Shown: positions 6,547-13,160 of the stretch, piece by piece
Position numbering within the stretch: the stretch's first letter is position 1
Layout of the letters: the number at the start of each line of letters is the position of its first letter
Source of the DNA: an uncultured Ruminococcus sp.
Lineage (GTDB): Bacteria; Bacillota; Clostridia; Oscillospirales; Ruminococcaceae
Direction: 5' to 3'
DNA: 17,118 nt
NCBI GenBank assembly: GCA_947175005.1
Contig: CAMWLD010000010.1
Location: 1-17,118, forward strand
Position numbers and translations under genes: made by a program
The notes under the pieces: model-generated
Told to the model about the DNA's origin: nothing
Database searches by the model: none
Seen by the model: only the letters and a program-made list of their open reading frames with translations

Positions 6547-7845
6547 TTAGTCGTGCAGCTTTCTCTTGTCAATAACTCTTACCGCCTTGCCCTCGCTGCG
6601 GACAATGGATTTTGGAGGCAGCAGATGAACCTTGGGGCTTATGCCGAGCATAGTCTTGATAGCCGCGGCAAGGGATTTTTCCATTGTGGGAATATCGCTT
6701 ACATCCGTACCTTCGGGGGCTTCCACGTTAATGTCGAGGGTGTCCGAGTTGTTCACTCTGTCGACCTCAATCTGATAGTTGGGAGTATACCCCTTTTCAA
6801 TAAGCACGGTCTCTATCTGGGAGGGAAACACGTTCACGCCTCGGATAATGAGCATATCGTCGCTTCTGCCCATGGGCTTTGTCATCTTGATAAGGGTACG
6901 TCCGCAGGAGCATTTTTTGCGGCTCAGAACGCAAATATCACGGGTTCTGTACCGCAGCAGGGGGAATGCTTCTTTGGTAATGCTTGTGAATACAAGCTCG
7001 CCTTTTTCGCCCTCGGGGAGCACCTCGCCCGTTTCGGGGTCGATTATCTCGGGGATAAAGTGATCCTCGTTGATGTGCATACCCGTCTGCTCGCTGCACT
7101 CAAAGGATACGCCCGGACCGCTGGTCTCGGTAAGTCCGTAAATATCGTAAGCCTTTATGCCAAGGAGCTTTTCAATTTCACGGCGCATTTCCTCCGTCCA
7201 AGGTTCTGCACCGAAAATTCCCGCCTTGAGCTTTATATCGTCGGGAGTGTAGCCCATATCACGCAGAGTCTCGCCGATATATGCCGCATAAGAGGGGGTG
7301 CAGCAAAGGATAGTCGAACCAAGGTCGCGCATGAACTGAATCTGCCGCTCGGTATTTCCCGAGGACATGGGCAAGGTAAGGCAGCCTACCTTGTGAGAGC
7401 CGCCGTTAAGTCCGGGGCCTCCCGTGAAAAGTCCGTAGCCGTAGCAAACCTGGCAAACGTCCTCATTTGTGCCGCCTGCCGCAACTATTGCACGGGCGCA
7501 GCACTCTTCCCACAGGTCAATGTCGTTTTGGGTATAGAACGCCACTACACGCTTGCCTGTAGTGCCGCTGGTGGACTGGATACGAACGCAGTCCGCAAGG
7601 GGCTTTGCCAAAAGGCCGTAGGGATATGCCTCACGCAGGTCGTCCTTTGTTAAAAAGGGCAGCTTGTACAGGTCATCGGAGGACTTTATATCCTCGGGTT
7701 TAACGCCCTTTTTGTCCATAAGGTCCCTGTAATAGGGCACGTTTTCATAAACGTGCTTCACCTGCGCCACAAGTCGCTCGTCCTGGATCTTCTTCATATC
7801 CTCCCGAGACATACATTCAATTTCTTTGTTGCGGTAATTTTCCAT
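6547..7845 (-). CDS. paaK: Phenylacetate-CoA ligase
   Basis: This is an ANL-superfamily adenylate-forming enzyme that activates aryl acids such as phenylacetate to the CoA thioester with ATP, in the cytoplasm. The 432 residues match the anaerobic PaaK type. Visible motifs are the phosphate loop STSGTTGKRV (91-100), YGYGLFTGG (136-143), the adenine-binding YDIYGLTETSGPG (233-245), the ribose-binding RYRTRD (298-303), a CSCGR cysteine motif (312-316), IIRGVNVFPSQIE (333-345), and the C-terminal catalytic lysine in SEGKAVRV (K420). The start has GGAGG 10 nt upstream and a near-consensus promoter at 7894-7922. In Clostridia and archaea this type often sits beside indolepyruvate oxidoreductase genes (iorAB). 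None is visible here, so the aryl-acid substrate is not fixed by context. Confidence 0.93.
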   Translation of the reverse strand: MENYRNKEIECMSREDMKKIQDERLVAQVKHVYENVPYYRDLMDKKGVKPEDIKSSDDLYKLPFLTKDDLREAYPYGLLAKPLADCVRIQSTSGTTGKRVVAFYTQNDIDLWEECCARAIVAAGGTNEDVCQVCYGYGLFTGGPGLNGGSHKVGCLTLPMSSGNTERQIQFMRDLGSTILCCTPSYAAYIGETLRDMGYTPDDIKLKAGIFGAEPWTEEMRREIEKLLGIKAYDIYGLTETSGPGVSFECSEQTGMHINEDHFIPEIIDPETGEVLPEGEKGELVFTSITKEAFPLLRYRTRDICVLSRKKCSCGRTLIKMTKPMGRSDDMLIIRGVNVFPSQIETVLIEKGYTPNYQIEVDRVNNSDTLDINVEAPEGTDVSDIPTMEKSLAAAIKTMLGISPKVHLLPPKSIVRSEGKAVRVIDKRKLHD

Positions 7846-7893
7846 TTGTCTAAACCTCCATTAATTTTTTTCGGGTTTGAAATAATTACTCTT

Positions 7894-7922
7894 ATTATAC
7901 CATATATTTCTTTTATTTGCAA
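7894..7922 (-). promoter_or_regulatory. Sigma-A promoter of paaK
   Basis: The minus strand reads TTGCAA, a 17-nt spacer, then TATAAT with TGG before it (extended -10). It lies about 50 bp upstream of the paaK start and diverges from the sigma-D promoter to the right. Confidence 0.8.
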
Positions 7923-7991
7923 GAATTTTTTACACTTACAGGTGATTCTTAACAATTAATTAATATTTTGGGGGAAGTGCATTTTTTCGGG

Positions 7992-8085
7992 GTGATTTTA
8001 CAGTAAATGAATTGGATAAATATGTAAGCACTGCATAAAAATATATATCATATTTTATGCAAATTGCCAAAATTCTGTAAATCAC
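7992..8085. promoter_or_regulatory. Candidate operator: inverted motif pair flanking an AT-rich palindrome
   Basis: GTGATTTTACAG at 7992-8003 recurs inverted as CTGTAAATCAC at 8075-8085, with one base of length difference. The right copy ends exactly where the sigma-D -35 box begins. Between them is an imperfect palindrome with arms GCATAAAA and TTTTATGC (8033-8060). The layout resembles a binding site for a regulator of the downstream operon, but no such protein is known here. Confidence 0.4.
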
Positions 8086-8112
8086 TAAAAATTTAAGATT
8101 TTCTGCCGATAT
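8086..8112 (+). promoter_or_regulatory. Sigma-D (sigma-28, FliA-type) promoter of the paralogue operon
   Basis: TAAA at 8086-8089, a 15-nt spacer, and GCCGATAT at 8105-8112 match exactly the Bacillus subtilis sigma-D consensus for flagellar and chemotaxis genes. It is intergenic, correctly oriented, and 65 bp upstream of the first gene of the triplet. No sigma-A promoter of comparable quality is seen in the same interval on the plus strand. An exact match with exact spacing in a 330-bp gap is unlikely by chance, though transcription was not measured. Confidence 0.8.
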
Positions 8113-8177
8113 AGTAAATAAGAGTATTTTTATTCATTTGCTGTATCATTTTTAATTTTATAAAAAGGCGGGATAAT

Positions 8178-9140
8178 ATGAACGTTACAATAATTAATGC
8201 GGCGGACAGCAATGTTTCTAAGACATTAAAATTAAAGTCATTAAAGGAGATGACTGTGGGCAAGCCCACATTCGAGGTCGATCTCGATATGATAAAGAAT
8301 GCCCCTGCAGTTGCCGGGATAATGCAGGCAAACGCGTCTTCCCCCGTTTTGGCGGCAAATAACCGCGATACCTTTGAGAAAAGTGCTGAAGATGAGCTTA
8401 CGTTCGATACCGAGGAAGAAGTTATGGACTATGAAAGCAGTCTTGATTTCAAGATAAGCGCAGGTATGACAAGGGAGCAGCTTGCCACTCATTACGGCGA
8501 TCTTGGCAAGAAGCTTGATGAGGCATATGCAAACGGAGAATATACCGAGGAGGAGTATAACGACCTTAATTCGCAGCTTATGGAGTCTTACGACAAAGCC
8601 ATTACCCGCTGCGAGCGCAGGGCTGCGGCTTCCGAGATTGACAAGGCGGAGATGCAGAAAAAGCAGGCGGAGACCATGGAAGTGAGCACCCGCAGACGCA
8701 GAGGATGGACCTTTATTGAAAGTCTTCTGGCAGGCATGGGCGTTGAGATAAAGGTCAGCTATGAGGACTGCCGTGAAAAGGCAACGCTGGATATGAGCGA
8801 GCTCGGCGATATAATCCATGAGCTGACCGAGTCTTTAAGAAACGGCCCGGACGAGGATTATACGGGTGAGAAAATGACCCGTGAGCAGCAGCACAATGAG
8901 GATATCAAGGCAATGATAGCCCGCAGAGAGCGTTTGACCGATGAGTTTGTCGCCGAAAACATCAACACAGACAGGGATGCCATGGTGAGCATGATGAACA
9001 CCGTAAGGCAGGGAGGCGAGCTGCTTGGCGGCAGGGATGAGGTTTACGGCGAAAAGCAGGCGCAGACCTGGTTTGTTGAGGGTTACACGCCTCTGCCCAA
9101 TAACATTGTAGAATATACGAAGCTGAACCCGATGATGTGA
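8178..9140 (+). CDS. Unknown protein, first of three tandem paralogues (sigma-D operon)
   Basis: I do not recognise the family. The 320-residue, acidic, mostly helical protein has no signal peptide or membrane segment. The layout is: an N-terminal low-complexity part (1-60) ending in NNRDTFEKS; conserved block A, residues 84-156 (ISAGMTREQLATHYGD, LDEAYANGEYTEEEYNDLN, AITRCERRAA); a variable basic middle about 157-209 with TRRRRGW and GMGVEI; and conserved block B, 211-310 (ELTESLRNGPDEDYTGEKM, TDRDAMVSMMNTVRQGGE, GGRDEVYGE, TWFVEGYTPLP). RBS AAGGCGGG lies 6 nt before the ATG. Compared with the next copy it has a 5-residue insertion near residue 16, an apparent 15-bp duplication. The sigma-D promoter suggests a role in motility or chemotaxis, possibly as a flagellum-associated or flagellar-export protein. 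That is inference only. Confidence 0.85.
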   Translation: MNVTIINAADSNVSKTLKLKSLKEMTVGKPTFEVDLDMIKNAPAVAGIMQANASSPVLAANNRDTFEKSAEDELTFDTEEEVMDYESSLDFKISAGMTREQLATHYGDLGKKLDEAYANGEYTEEEYNDLNSQLMESYDKAITRCERRAAASEIDKAEMQKKQAETMEVSTRRRRGWTFIESLLAGMGVEIKVSYEDCREKATLDMSELGDIIHELTESLRNGPDEDYTGEKMTREQQHNEDIKAMIARRERLTDEFVAENINTDRDAMVSMMNTVRQGGELLGGRDEVYGEKQAQTWFVEGYTPLPNNIVEYTKLNPMM

Positions 9141-9161
9141 TAATGAAAAAGGTGTGATAAT

Positions 9162-10100
9162 ATGAATGTTACAATTGTTAATGCGGCGGACAGAAATGTT
9201 TTTAAGTCATTAAAGGAGATTACTGCCAAAAAGCCTACATTTGAGGTCGACCTTGATATGATAAAGAATGCCCCTGCATTTACGGGGGTAACACAGGTAA
9301 ACGCGGCTTCTCCTGTTTTGGCGGCAAATAACCGCGATACCTTTGAGAAAAGTGCCGAAGATGAGCTTACGGTTGAAACCGAGGAAGTTATGGACTATGA
9401 AAGCAGTCTTGATTTCAAGATAAGCGCAGGAATGACAAGAGAACAGCTTGCCACCCATTTCGGCGATCTGGGCAAGAAGCTTGATGAAGAGTATGCTGCG
9501 GGAAAATATACCGAGGATGAATATAACGACCTTAATTCACAGCTTATGGAGTCTTACGACAACGCCATTACACGCTGCGAGCGCAGGGCGGCTGCCTCCG
9601 AGATAGACAAGGCGGATCTGCTGCAGCGGCTGTCGAATAAGCTGGAGCAGAACACCGTAAGGAGAAGAAAAAGCTGGACAAATATTGAAAAGATACTGGA
9701 CGGTATGGGCGTTGAGATAAAGGACAGCTTTGAGAACTGCCGCGAAAAAAACAAAGATCTTGACACGGAAAGTCTGCCCGATATAATCCATGAATTGACC
9801 GAGTCTTTAAGAAACGGCCCCGACGAGGATTATACGGGGGAGAAAATGACCCGCGAGCAGCAGCACAATGAGGACATCAAGGCAATGGCTGCCCGCAAAG
9901 AACGTTTGATTGATGAGTTTGTCGCCGAAAACATCAACACAGACAGGAACGCTATGGCGAGCATGATGAACACAGTAAGGCAGGGAGGCGAGCTGCTGGG
10001 CGGCAGGGACGAGGTCTACGGCGAAAAGCAGGCGCAGACCTGGTTTGTGGAGGGCTATACGCCGCTTCCCGACAACATTTTTGAGTATTTGGGGTTCTGA
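9162..10100 (+). CDS. Unknown protein, second of three tandem paralogues
   Basis: This 312-residue paralogue lies 21 nt downstream of the first copy, with AAAAGGTG before its ATG. It is almost identical to the first copy in two blocks. In the stretch from NRDTFEKS to ASEIDKA I count about nine differences in 95 positions. In the C-terminal stretch from RNGPDEDYTGEKM to TWFVEGYTPLP I count about seven in 93. The middle (about residues 150-203) is clearly different: DLLQRLSNKLEQ and SWTNIEKILDGMGVEI. Its NIEKIL-x-GMGV motif matches the third copy better than the first. Like the others it has no export signal or transmembrane helix and a single Cys in the conserved TRCERRAA. Co-transcription from the 8086 promoter is expected because no terminator or promoter separates the copies. 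Confidence 0.85.
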   Translation: MNVTIVNAADRNVFKSLKEITAKKPTFEVDLDMIKNAPAFTGVTQVNAASPVLAANNRDTFEKSAEDELTVETEEVMDYESSLDFKISAGMTREQLATHFGDLGKKLDEEYAAGKYTEDEYNDLNSQLMESYDNAITRCERRAAASEIDKADLLQRLSNKLEQNTVRRRKSWTNIEKILDGMGVEIKDSFENCREKNKDLDTESLPDIIHELTESLRNGPDEDYTGEKMTREQQHNEDIKAMAARKERLIDEFVAENINTDRNAMASMMNTVRQGGELLGGRDEVYGEKQAQTWFVEGYTPLPDNIFEYLGF

Positions 10101-10133
10101 TTTTGAGAGAGAAAACCGAAAAGGTGTGATAAT

Positions 10134-11051
10134 ATGAATATTTCAAGTATGAGCGGGGCGGAATTATTTACAACATTAACGGGTAAAGCTCCCGTCAAGC
10201 CTATTCTTGACGTTGTCAAGGAGGCGAATGCTTCAAAGAGTGTCACGAAGCTTGACGGCAGCGCCGCCGCGGGCAATACTGGTGCAAGCAACAGGGACGT
10301 TTTTGTACGTTCGTCAAAGGAAATAGATCCCGAAACAGACAGCTTTGAGCGGCTTATGCAATATGATAACGAGCTGAAATTACGTATTTCCGCAGGCATA
10401 ACTAAAGAGCAGCTTGCCACTCATTTCGGGGATATGGCAAAGCGGCTTGACGAGGCATATGCGCAGGGGAAATTTACCGAATCGGAATATAATGAGCTGA
10501 ATGCGGGGCTTATGGAAAGCTTTGATAATGCCATAACAAAGTGTGAGCGCAGGGCGGCTTCCTGTGAAGTCATAAAGGAAAATATGCGGGCAAGGCAGGC
10601 CGGTCTTGCGGCCGGGACATCGAGACCCCGCAGCAAAACTAATATTGAAAAGATACTTGAAGGCATGGGCGTTTACGGCAAGGACGCCAATGAGCTTACC
10701 GAGGAGGAGGCAATGCAGCTCCGTGACCTTTTAGACGCAATGGAAAAGGCTGAAAAGGACAGGAAAGAAAAGGAAGAAAAAGAGGAGAAGTCCTCTGTTA
10801 ACTCGGCCGGCAAGGACAATTCCGAGGACGAGGATTTTCTGGCTCGTCTTAAAGAGGTTACCGATGAGCTTGACCGTCAGGTCACCGATTTTGCAAGCAA
10901 ATACTGCCGCACAGACCGGGCGGCTATGCGGAATATGCTTGATATTGTGCGCAAGGGCGGCGAGCTGCCCGGAGGCAGGGACAAAACTTACGGCGGCGCT
11001 CGTCACGAAACCTGGTTTACCGACGGATATGTGTCAAAGCCCTATTTATAA
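10134..11051 (+). CDS. Unknown protein, third and most divergent of three tandem paralogues
   Basis: This 305-residue protein lies 33 nt after copy 2, and the junction AAAAGGTGTGATAATATGAA is the same as that before copy 2. It keeps NRDVFVRS (53-60), block A as ISAGITKEQLATHFGD, LDEAYAQGKFTESEYNELN and AITKCERRAA (85-142), NIEKILEGMGV (170-180), and the tail TDRAAMRNMLDIVRKGGE, GGRDKTYG, TWFTDGY (260-299). It lacks the EDYTGEKMTREQQHNED segment. In its place is a highly charged Lys/Glu-rich coil (residues 203-219, KAEKDRKEKEEKEEK) and a DNSEDEDF linker. The N-terminus (MNISSMSGAELFTTLTGK) is unlike copies 1 and 2. A strong terminator begins 10 nt after the stop. The function is unknown. The conserved residues shared by all three copies are the best guide to the family core. 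Confidence 0.85.
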   Translation: MNISSMSGAELFTTLTGKAPVKPILDVVKEANASKSVTKLDGSAAAGNTGASNRDVFVRSSKEIDPETDSFERLMQYDNELKLRISAGITKEQLATHFGDMAKRLDEAYAQGKFTESEYNELNAGLMESFDNAITKCERRAASCEVIKENMRARQAGLAAGTSRPRSKTNIEKILEGMGVYGKDANELTEEEAMQLRDLLDAMEKAEKDRKEKEEKEEKSSVNSAGKDNSEDEDFLARLKEVTDELDRQVTDFASKYCRTDRAAMRNMLDIVRKGGELPGGRDKTYGGARHETWFTDGYVSKPYL

Positions 11052-11060
11052 TCCGATAAT

Positions 11061-11098
11061 GGCAAGAGGCGGGAAATACACCTCTTGCCTGTTTTTTT
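11061..11098 (+). terminator. Terminator of the three-paralogue operon
   Basis: A perfect 9-bp stem GGCAAGAGG/CCTCTTGCC with an 11-nt loop is followed by TG and seven Ts. It lies 10 nt after the stop of the third paralogue. The stem sequence overlaps the AGAGGCAAGA box found at several other intergenic places in the window. Confidence 0.9.
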
Positions 11099-11262
11099 GA
11101 AAATTTTCAAATAATTTCCTCTTATTTTTTTGTTACGGCGAGACAGAATATTATTGCGGGCATTTTAATGAAACGCCGATCATACTGCCATTTAAACGTC
11201 GGTCTGATCGTGGTTTCCTTAATTTTTGCGGCGCAAATAAACAGTAGAGGAAGTTTTAAACA

Positions 11263-11433
11263 ATGTCTAAGAATTCTTCAATCAAGTGCGATGTTACCAG
11301 CTGCAAGCACAACCTTTGCTCGGAGCATTACTGCTCTCTTGACTGCATTAAGGTAGGCACTCATGAGGCTAACCCCACAGTTCCCGAGTGCACCGACTGC
11401 CTGTCCTTTGAGAAGAAGTGCGGGTGTAACTGA
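11263..11433 (+). CDS. DUF1540 small cysteine-rich protein, 56 aa
   Basis: This short gene reads MSKNSSIKCDVTSCKHNLCS and ends in CTDCLSFEKKCGCN. An AGAGGAAG ribosome binding site sits about 10 nt before the ATG. Nine cysteines are spread through the chain in the DUF1540 pattern: I-K-C-x-V-x-x-C-x-H early, then C-S-L-D-C-I-x-V-G-T-H-E-A, then C-T-D-C-x-S-F-E. Such proteins are common in Clostridia and Bacilli and probably bind a metal such as zinc. Some are tied to sporulation, but their role is not established. It is a single gene with its own space on both sides and shares a convergent terminator with the EAL-HDOD gene. No clear sigma-A promoter was found in the 160 bp upstream, so its regulation is open. 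Confidence 0.88.
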   Translation: MSKNSSIKCDVTSCKHNLCSEHYCSLDCIKVGTHEANPTVPECTDCLSFEKKCGCN

Positions 11434-11522
11434 TGTTACTGTAACTGAAGTTGCGGAAACTAAGGTTACAGCGGATAAATTGTGACATTCGGTCATAATT
11501 AAAAAAGCATTTTCACAGTAAA

Positions 11523-11555
11523 AATGGGACTTAGCTTTTAAAGCCAAGTCCCATT
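11523..11555. terminator. Bidirectional terminator between DUF1540 and EAL-HDOD genes
   Basis: AATGGGACTT pairs perfectly with AAGTCCCATT, and an inner GCTTT/AAAGC extends the stem after one mismatch. A T-rich tract follows on both strands: GAATTTTTAT on plus and ATTTTTAC on minus. It serves two converging genes. Confidence 0.88.
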
Positions 11556-11585
11556 GAATTTTTATATTTGTATTGCAAAGAGGGA

Positions 11586-12830
11586 TTATTCTTCCTCATC
11601 ATCGAAATCTACCGCCTGCATAAGCTGATTCCATGTGTTGTTTACGCTCTGAACGCATTCGCAGTACTTTTCGGAGATCATTTCCTTAGGAATGCCCAAC
11701 TCGTCCGCCAGCTCATTCATTTTCTTCCAATTGGCGTTTTCATAACAAATGACAGTGTCGTAAAGCATACCCGCTCTGCCCTCGTGGGATATGAGCGCCG
11801 CTTTGATCTCTTCACCGATGGGTATCTGCTTTAGAACGTCTGCCAAAGGCACCTGCATAAGCTTGCCCAGTGTGGAGAACATTCCCATAAGATATGCCTC
11901 CGAGCGGGAAATGGGCATACCGTCCGCAAATTCCACAAGCTCTGCACAGAAATTTCCTCTAAGGAACGAAAGCTTGATAAGCTCGTCGGGCATTGAGCCG
12001 TCGTCGGTCTTGAAGCTCAGCAGATAGATCCACTGCTTGAGCTGTCCCAGGCCAAGTATTACCAGCGCTTGTTTAACGGATTTTGCTCTGTTACGCAGCG
12101 CGAAATACGCAGAGTTTACAAGCTTTAACAGAGAATAGGTAAGGGAAACGTCTCTCGATACTATTTCCTCGATCTCGTCAATATCGGGCTCGTCCTTGTT
12201 TACGGCGGTCATAAGCAGCATAAAGTTGCCCTGCATGATCTTTGCTTTCTGCAATGCCGCAGGCAGCCTCTCGGAAACATAGCTCCCCTGGAAGCCCACA
12301 CAGCCGTACAGCTTTGCCTTGTCGTAAGCCTCGGCACAGTCAATATTGTAGGCGATCATTTCCTTGTTAAAAGATGTGCCTATACGTATAACGTTTTCCA
12401 AGGACGGGTCGGTGTAGTTCTTGAAATTGACCTTTATGTAGTCCACGATATCCAGCACACCGAAAAATCTTGGAGCAAACTCAAAGTCAATTACCGCTAT
12501 TTTATACCCTGCCTGCTTGAATTTTGTTATCAGCGGGTGGGACATGGGGTTGGTGATAAGTGTGTCCTCAATCTGGATAACAAGCTTTGTGGTATCGAAC
12601 ATTTTAGGAATGTTTTTAACCAGCAGGTTTCTGGTAAAGGTTATATAAGCGGTTTTCCCGCCGATAAAGCTTTCGCTGTCCATGGAGGAGAGAAAATTCT
12701 CAATAGCGTTTGCTGCGGCAGTATCGTCCGCCTGCCACATCTCAACCTGATCGTCTGCATACAGGATCTCATAGCCCATGGCTTTCTGATCCCTGTTCAT
12801 AATGGTTTGTCTGACAATATAAGGCTCCAT
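11586..12830 (-). CDS. EAL-HDOD signalling protein with degenerate EAL domain (YuxH-like)
   Basis: This 414-residue cytoplasmic protein has an N-terminal EAL-like domain (about 1-195) and a C-terminal HDOD domain (about 205-385). EAL domains normally hydrolyse cyclic di-GMP. Here the signature EAL is EIL in GYEILYADD (residues 19-27). The glutamate motif reads VIQIEDTLI and the expected DDFG motif reads VIDFEFAPRF, so catalysis is probably lost and the domain may bind ligand or protein instead. The HDOD part shows the typical SLLKLVNSAYFALRNRAKS and ALVILGLGQLKQWIYLLSF. The C-terminus is acidic (DFDDEEE). AAAGGAGAG precedes the ATG, and a sigma-A promoter lies at 12973-13001. Its position near a sigma-D operon is suggestive of motility signalling, but the two are convergent and no direct link is shown. 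Confidence 0.9.
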   Translation of the reverse strand: MEPYIVRQTIMNRDQKAMGYEILYADDQVEMWQADDTAAANAIENFLSSMDSESFIGGKTAYITFTRNLLVKNIPKMFDTTKLVIQIEDTLITNPMSHPLITKFKQAGYKIAVIDFEFAPRFFGVLDIVDYIKVNFKNYTDPSLENVIRIGTSFNKEMIAYNIDCAEAYDKAKLYGCVGFQGSYVSERLPAALQKAKIMQGNFMLLMTAVNKDEPDIDEIEEIVSRDVSLTYSLLKLVNSAYFALRNRAKSVKQALVILGLGQLKQWIYLLSFKTDDGSMPDELIKLSFLRGNFCAELVEFADGMPISRSEAYLMGMFSTLGKLMQVPLADVLKQIPIGEEIKAALISHEGRAGMLYDTVICYENANWKKMNELADELGIPKEMISEKYCECVQSVNNTWNQLMQAVDFDDEEE

Positions 12831-12972
12831 AACGGCTCTCCTTTGAATTAGTGTTTAAGGGGTCTACCCTCATCTCCCCCGGTACAGCTGCACAAAGCGC
12901 CTTTTCGGGAAATTGTTAGTGTAATTGTATGCTTTGTAGAAATTACACGCATACCAATACCATTCTTTATAT

Positions 12973-13001
12973 ATTATAACATATTTGGAAAAAAATTTCA
13001 A
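12973..13001 (-). promoter_or_regulatory. Sigma-A promoter of the EAL-HDOD gene
   Basis: The minus strand reads TTGAAA, a 17-nt spacer, then TATAAT with an extended TGT before it. The leader to the ATG at 12830 is about 135 nt, and I see no riboswitch-like structure that I can name in it. Confidence 0.8.
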
Positions 13002-13038
13002 CACCTATAAATCAATTTAAGGTAATTTTTCAAGACGT

Positions 13039-13063
13039 TTTTTTGTACACTTTGTACAAAAAA
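13039..13063. promoter_or_regulatory. Perfect palindrome upstream of the EAL-HDOD promoter, possible operator
   Basis: TTTTTTGTACA and TGTACAAAAAA form an 11-bp perfect inverted repeat with a 3-nt centre. It lies about 38 bp upstream of the EAL-HDOD -35 box and downstream of the yabR terminator. A dimeric regulator site is plausible. An additional weak terminator is the alternative. Confidence 0.45.
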
Positions 13064-13088
13064 CAAGCAAAAAGAATTTTCCAATGCC

Positions 13089-13127
13089 TTAAAAAGGGGA
13101 GCGCCGTATACAAGCGGCGGTCTCCCC
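13089..13127 (-). terminator. Terminator of the S1-domain gene
   Basis: On the minus strand a GC-rich hairpin (GGGGAG at 13096-13101 pairing with CTCCCC at 13122-13127, plus inner GCCG/CGGC pairs) is followed by five Ts. It lies about 35 nt after the stop codon of the S1-domain gene. Confidence 0.85.
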
Positions 13128-13160
13128 AAAAAAAGTTCAACGTTTTCGCCAAAAATGAAA

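Noticed and set aside
6499..7653. Long plus-strand open frame of 384 codons
   Set aside because: It is antisense to paaK, which carries all ANL motifs. There is no ribosome binding site.
11175..11182. Second sigma-D -10 box (GCCGATCA) before the DUF1540 gene
   Set aside because: No TAAA lies at the required 15-nt spacing and the box deviates from GCCGATAT.
11263..11433. SCIFF-type ranthipeptide precursor
   Set aside because: Although cysteine-rich, the spacing and the THEANP and CTDCLSFE stretches fit DUF1540. No radical SAM maturase is nearby.
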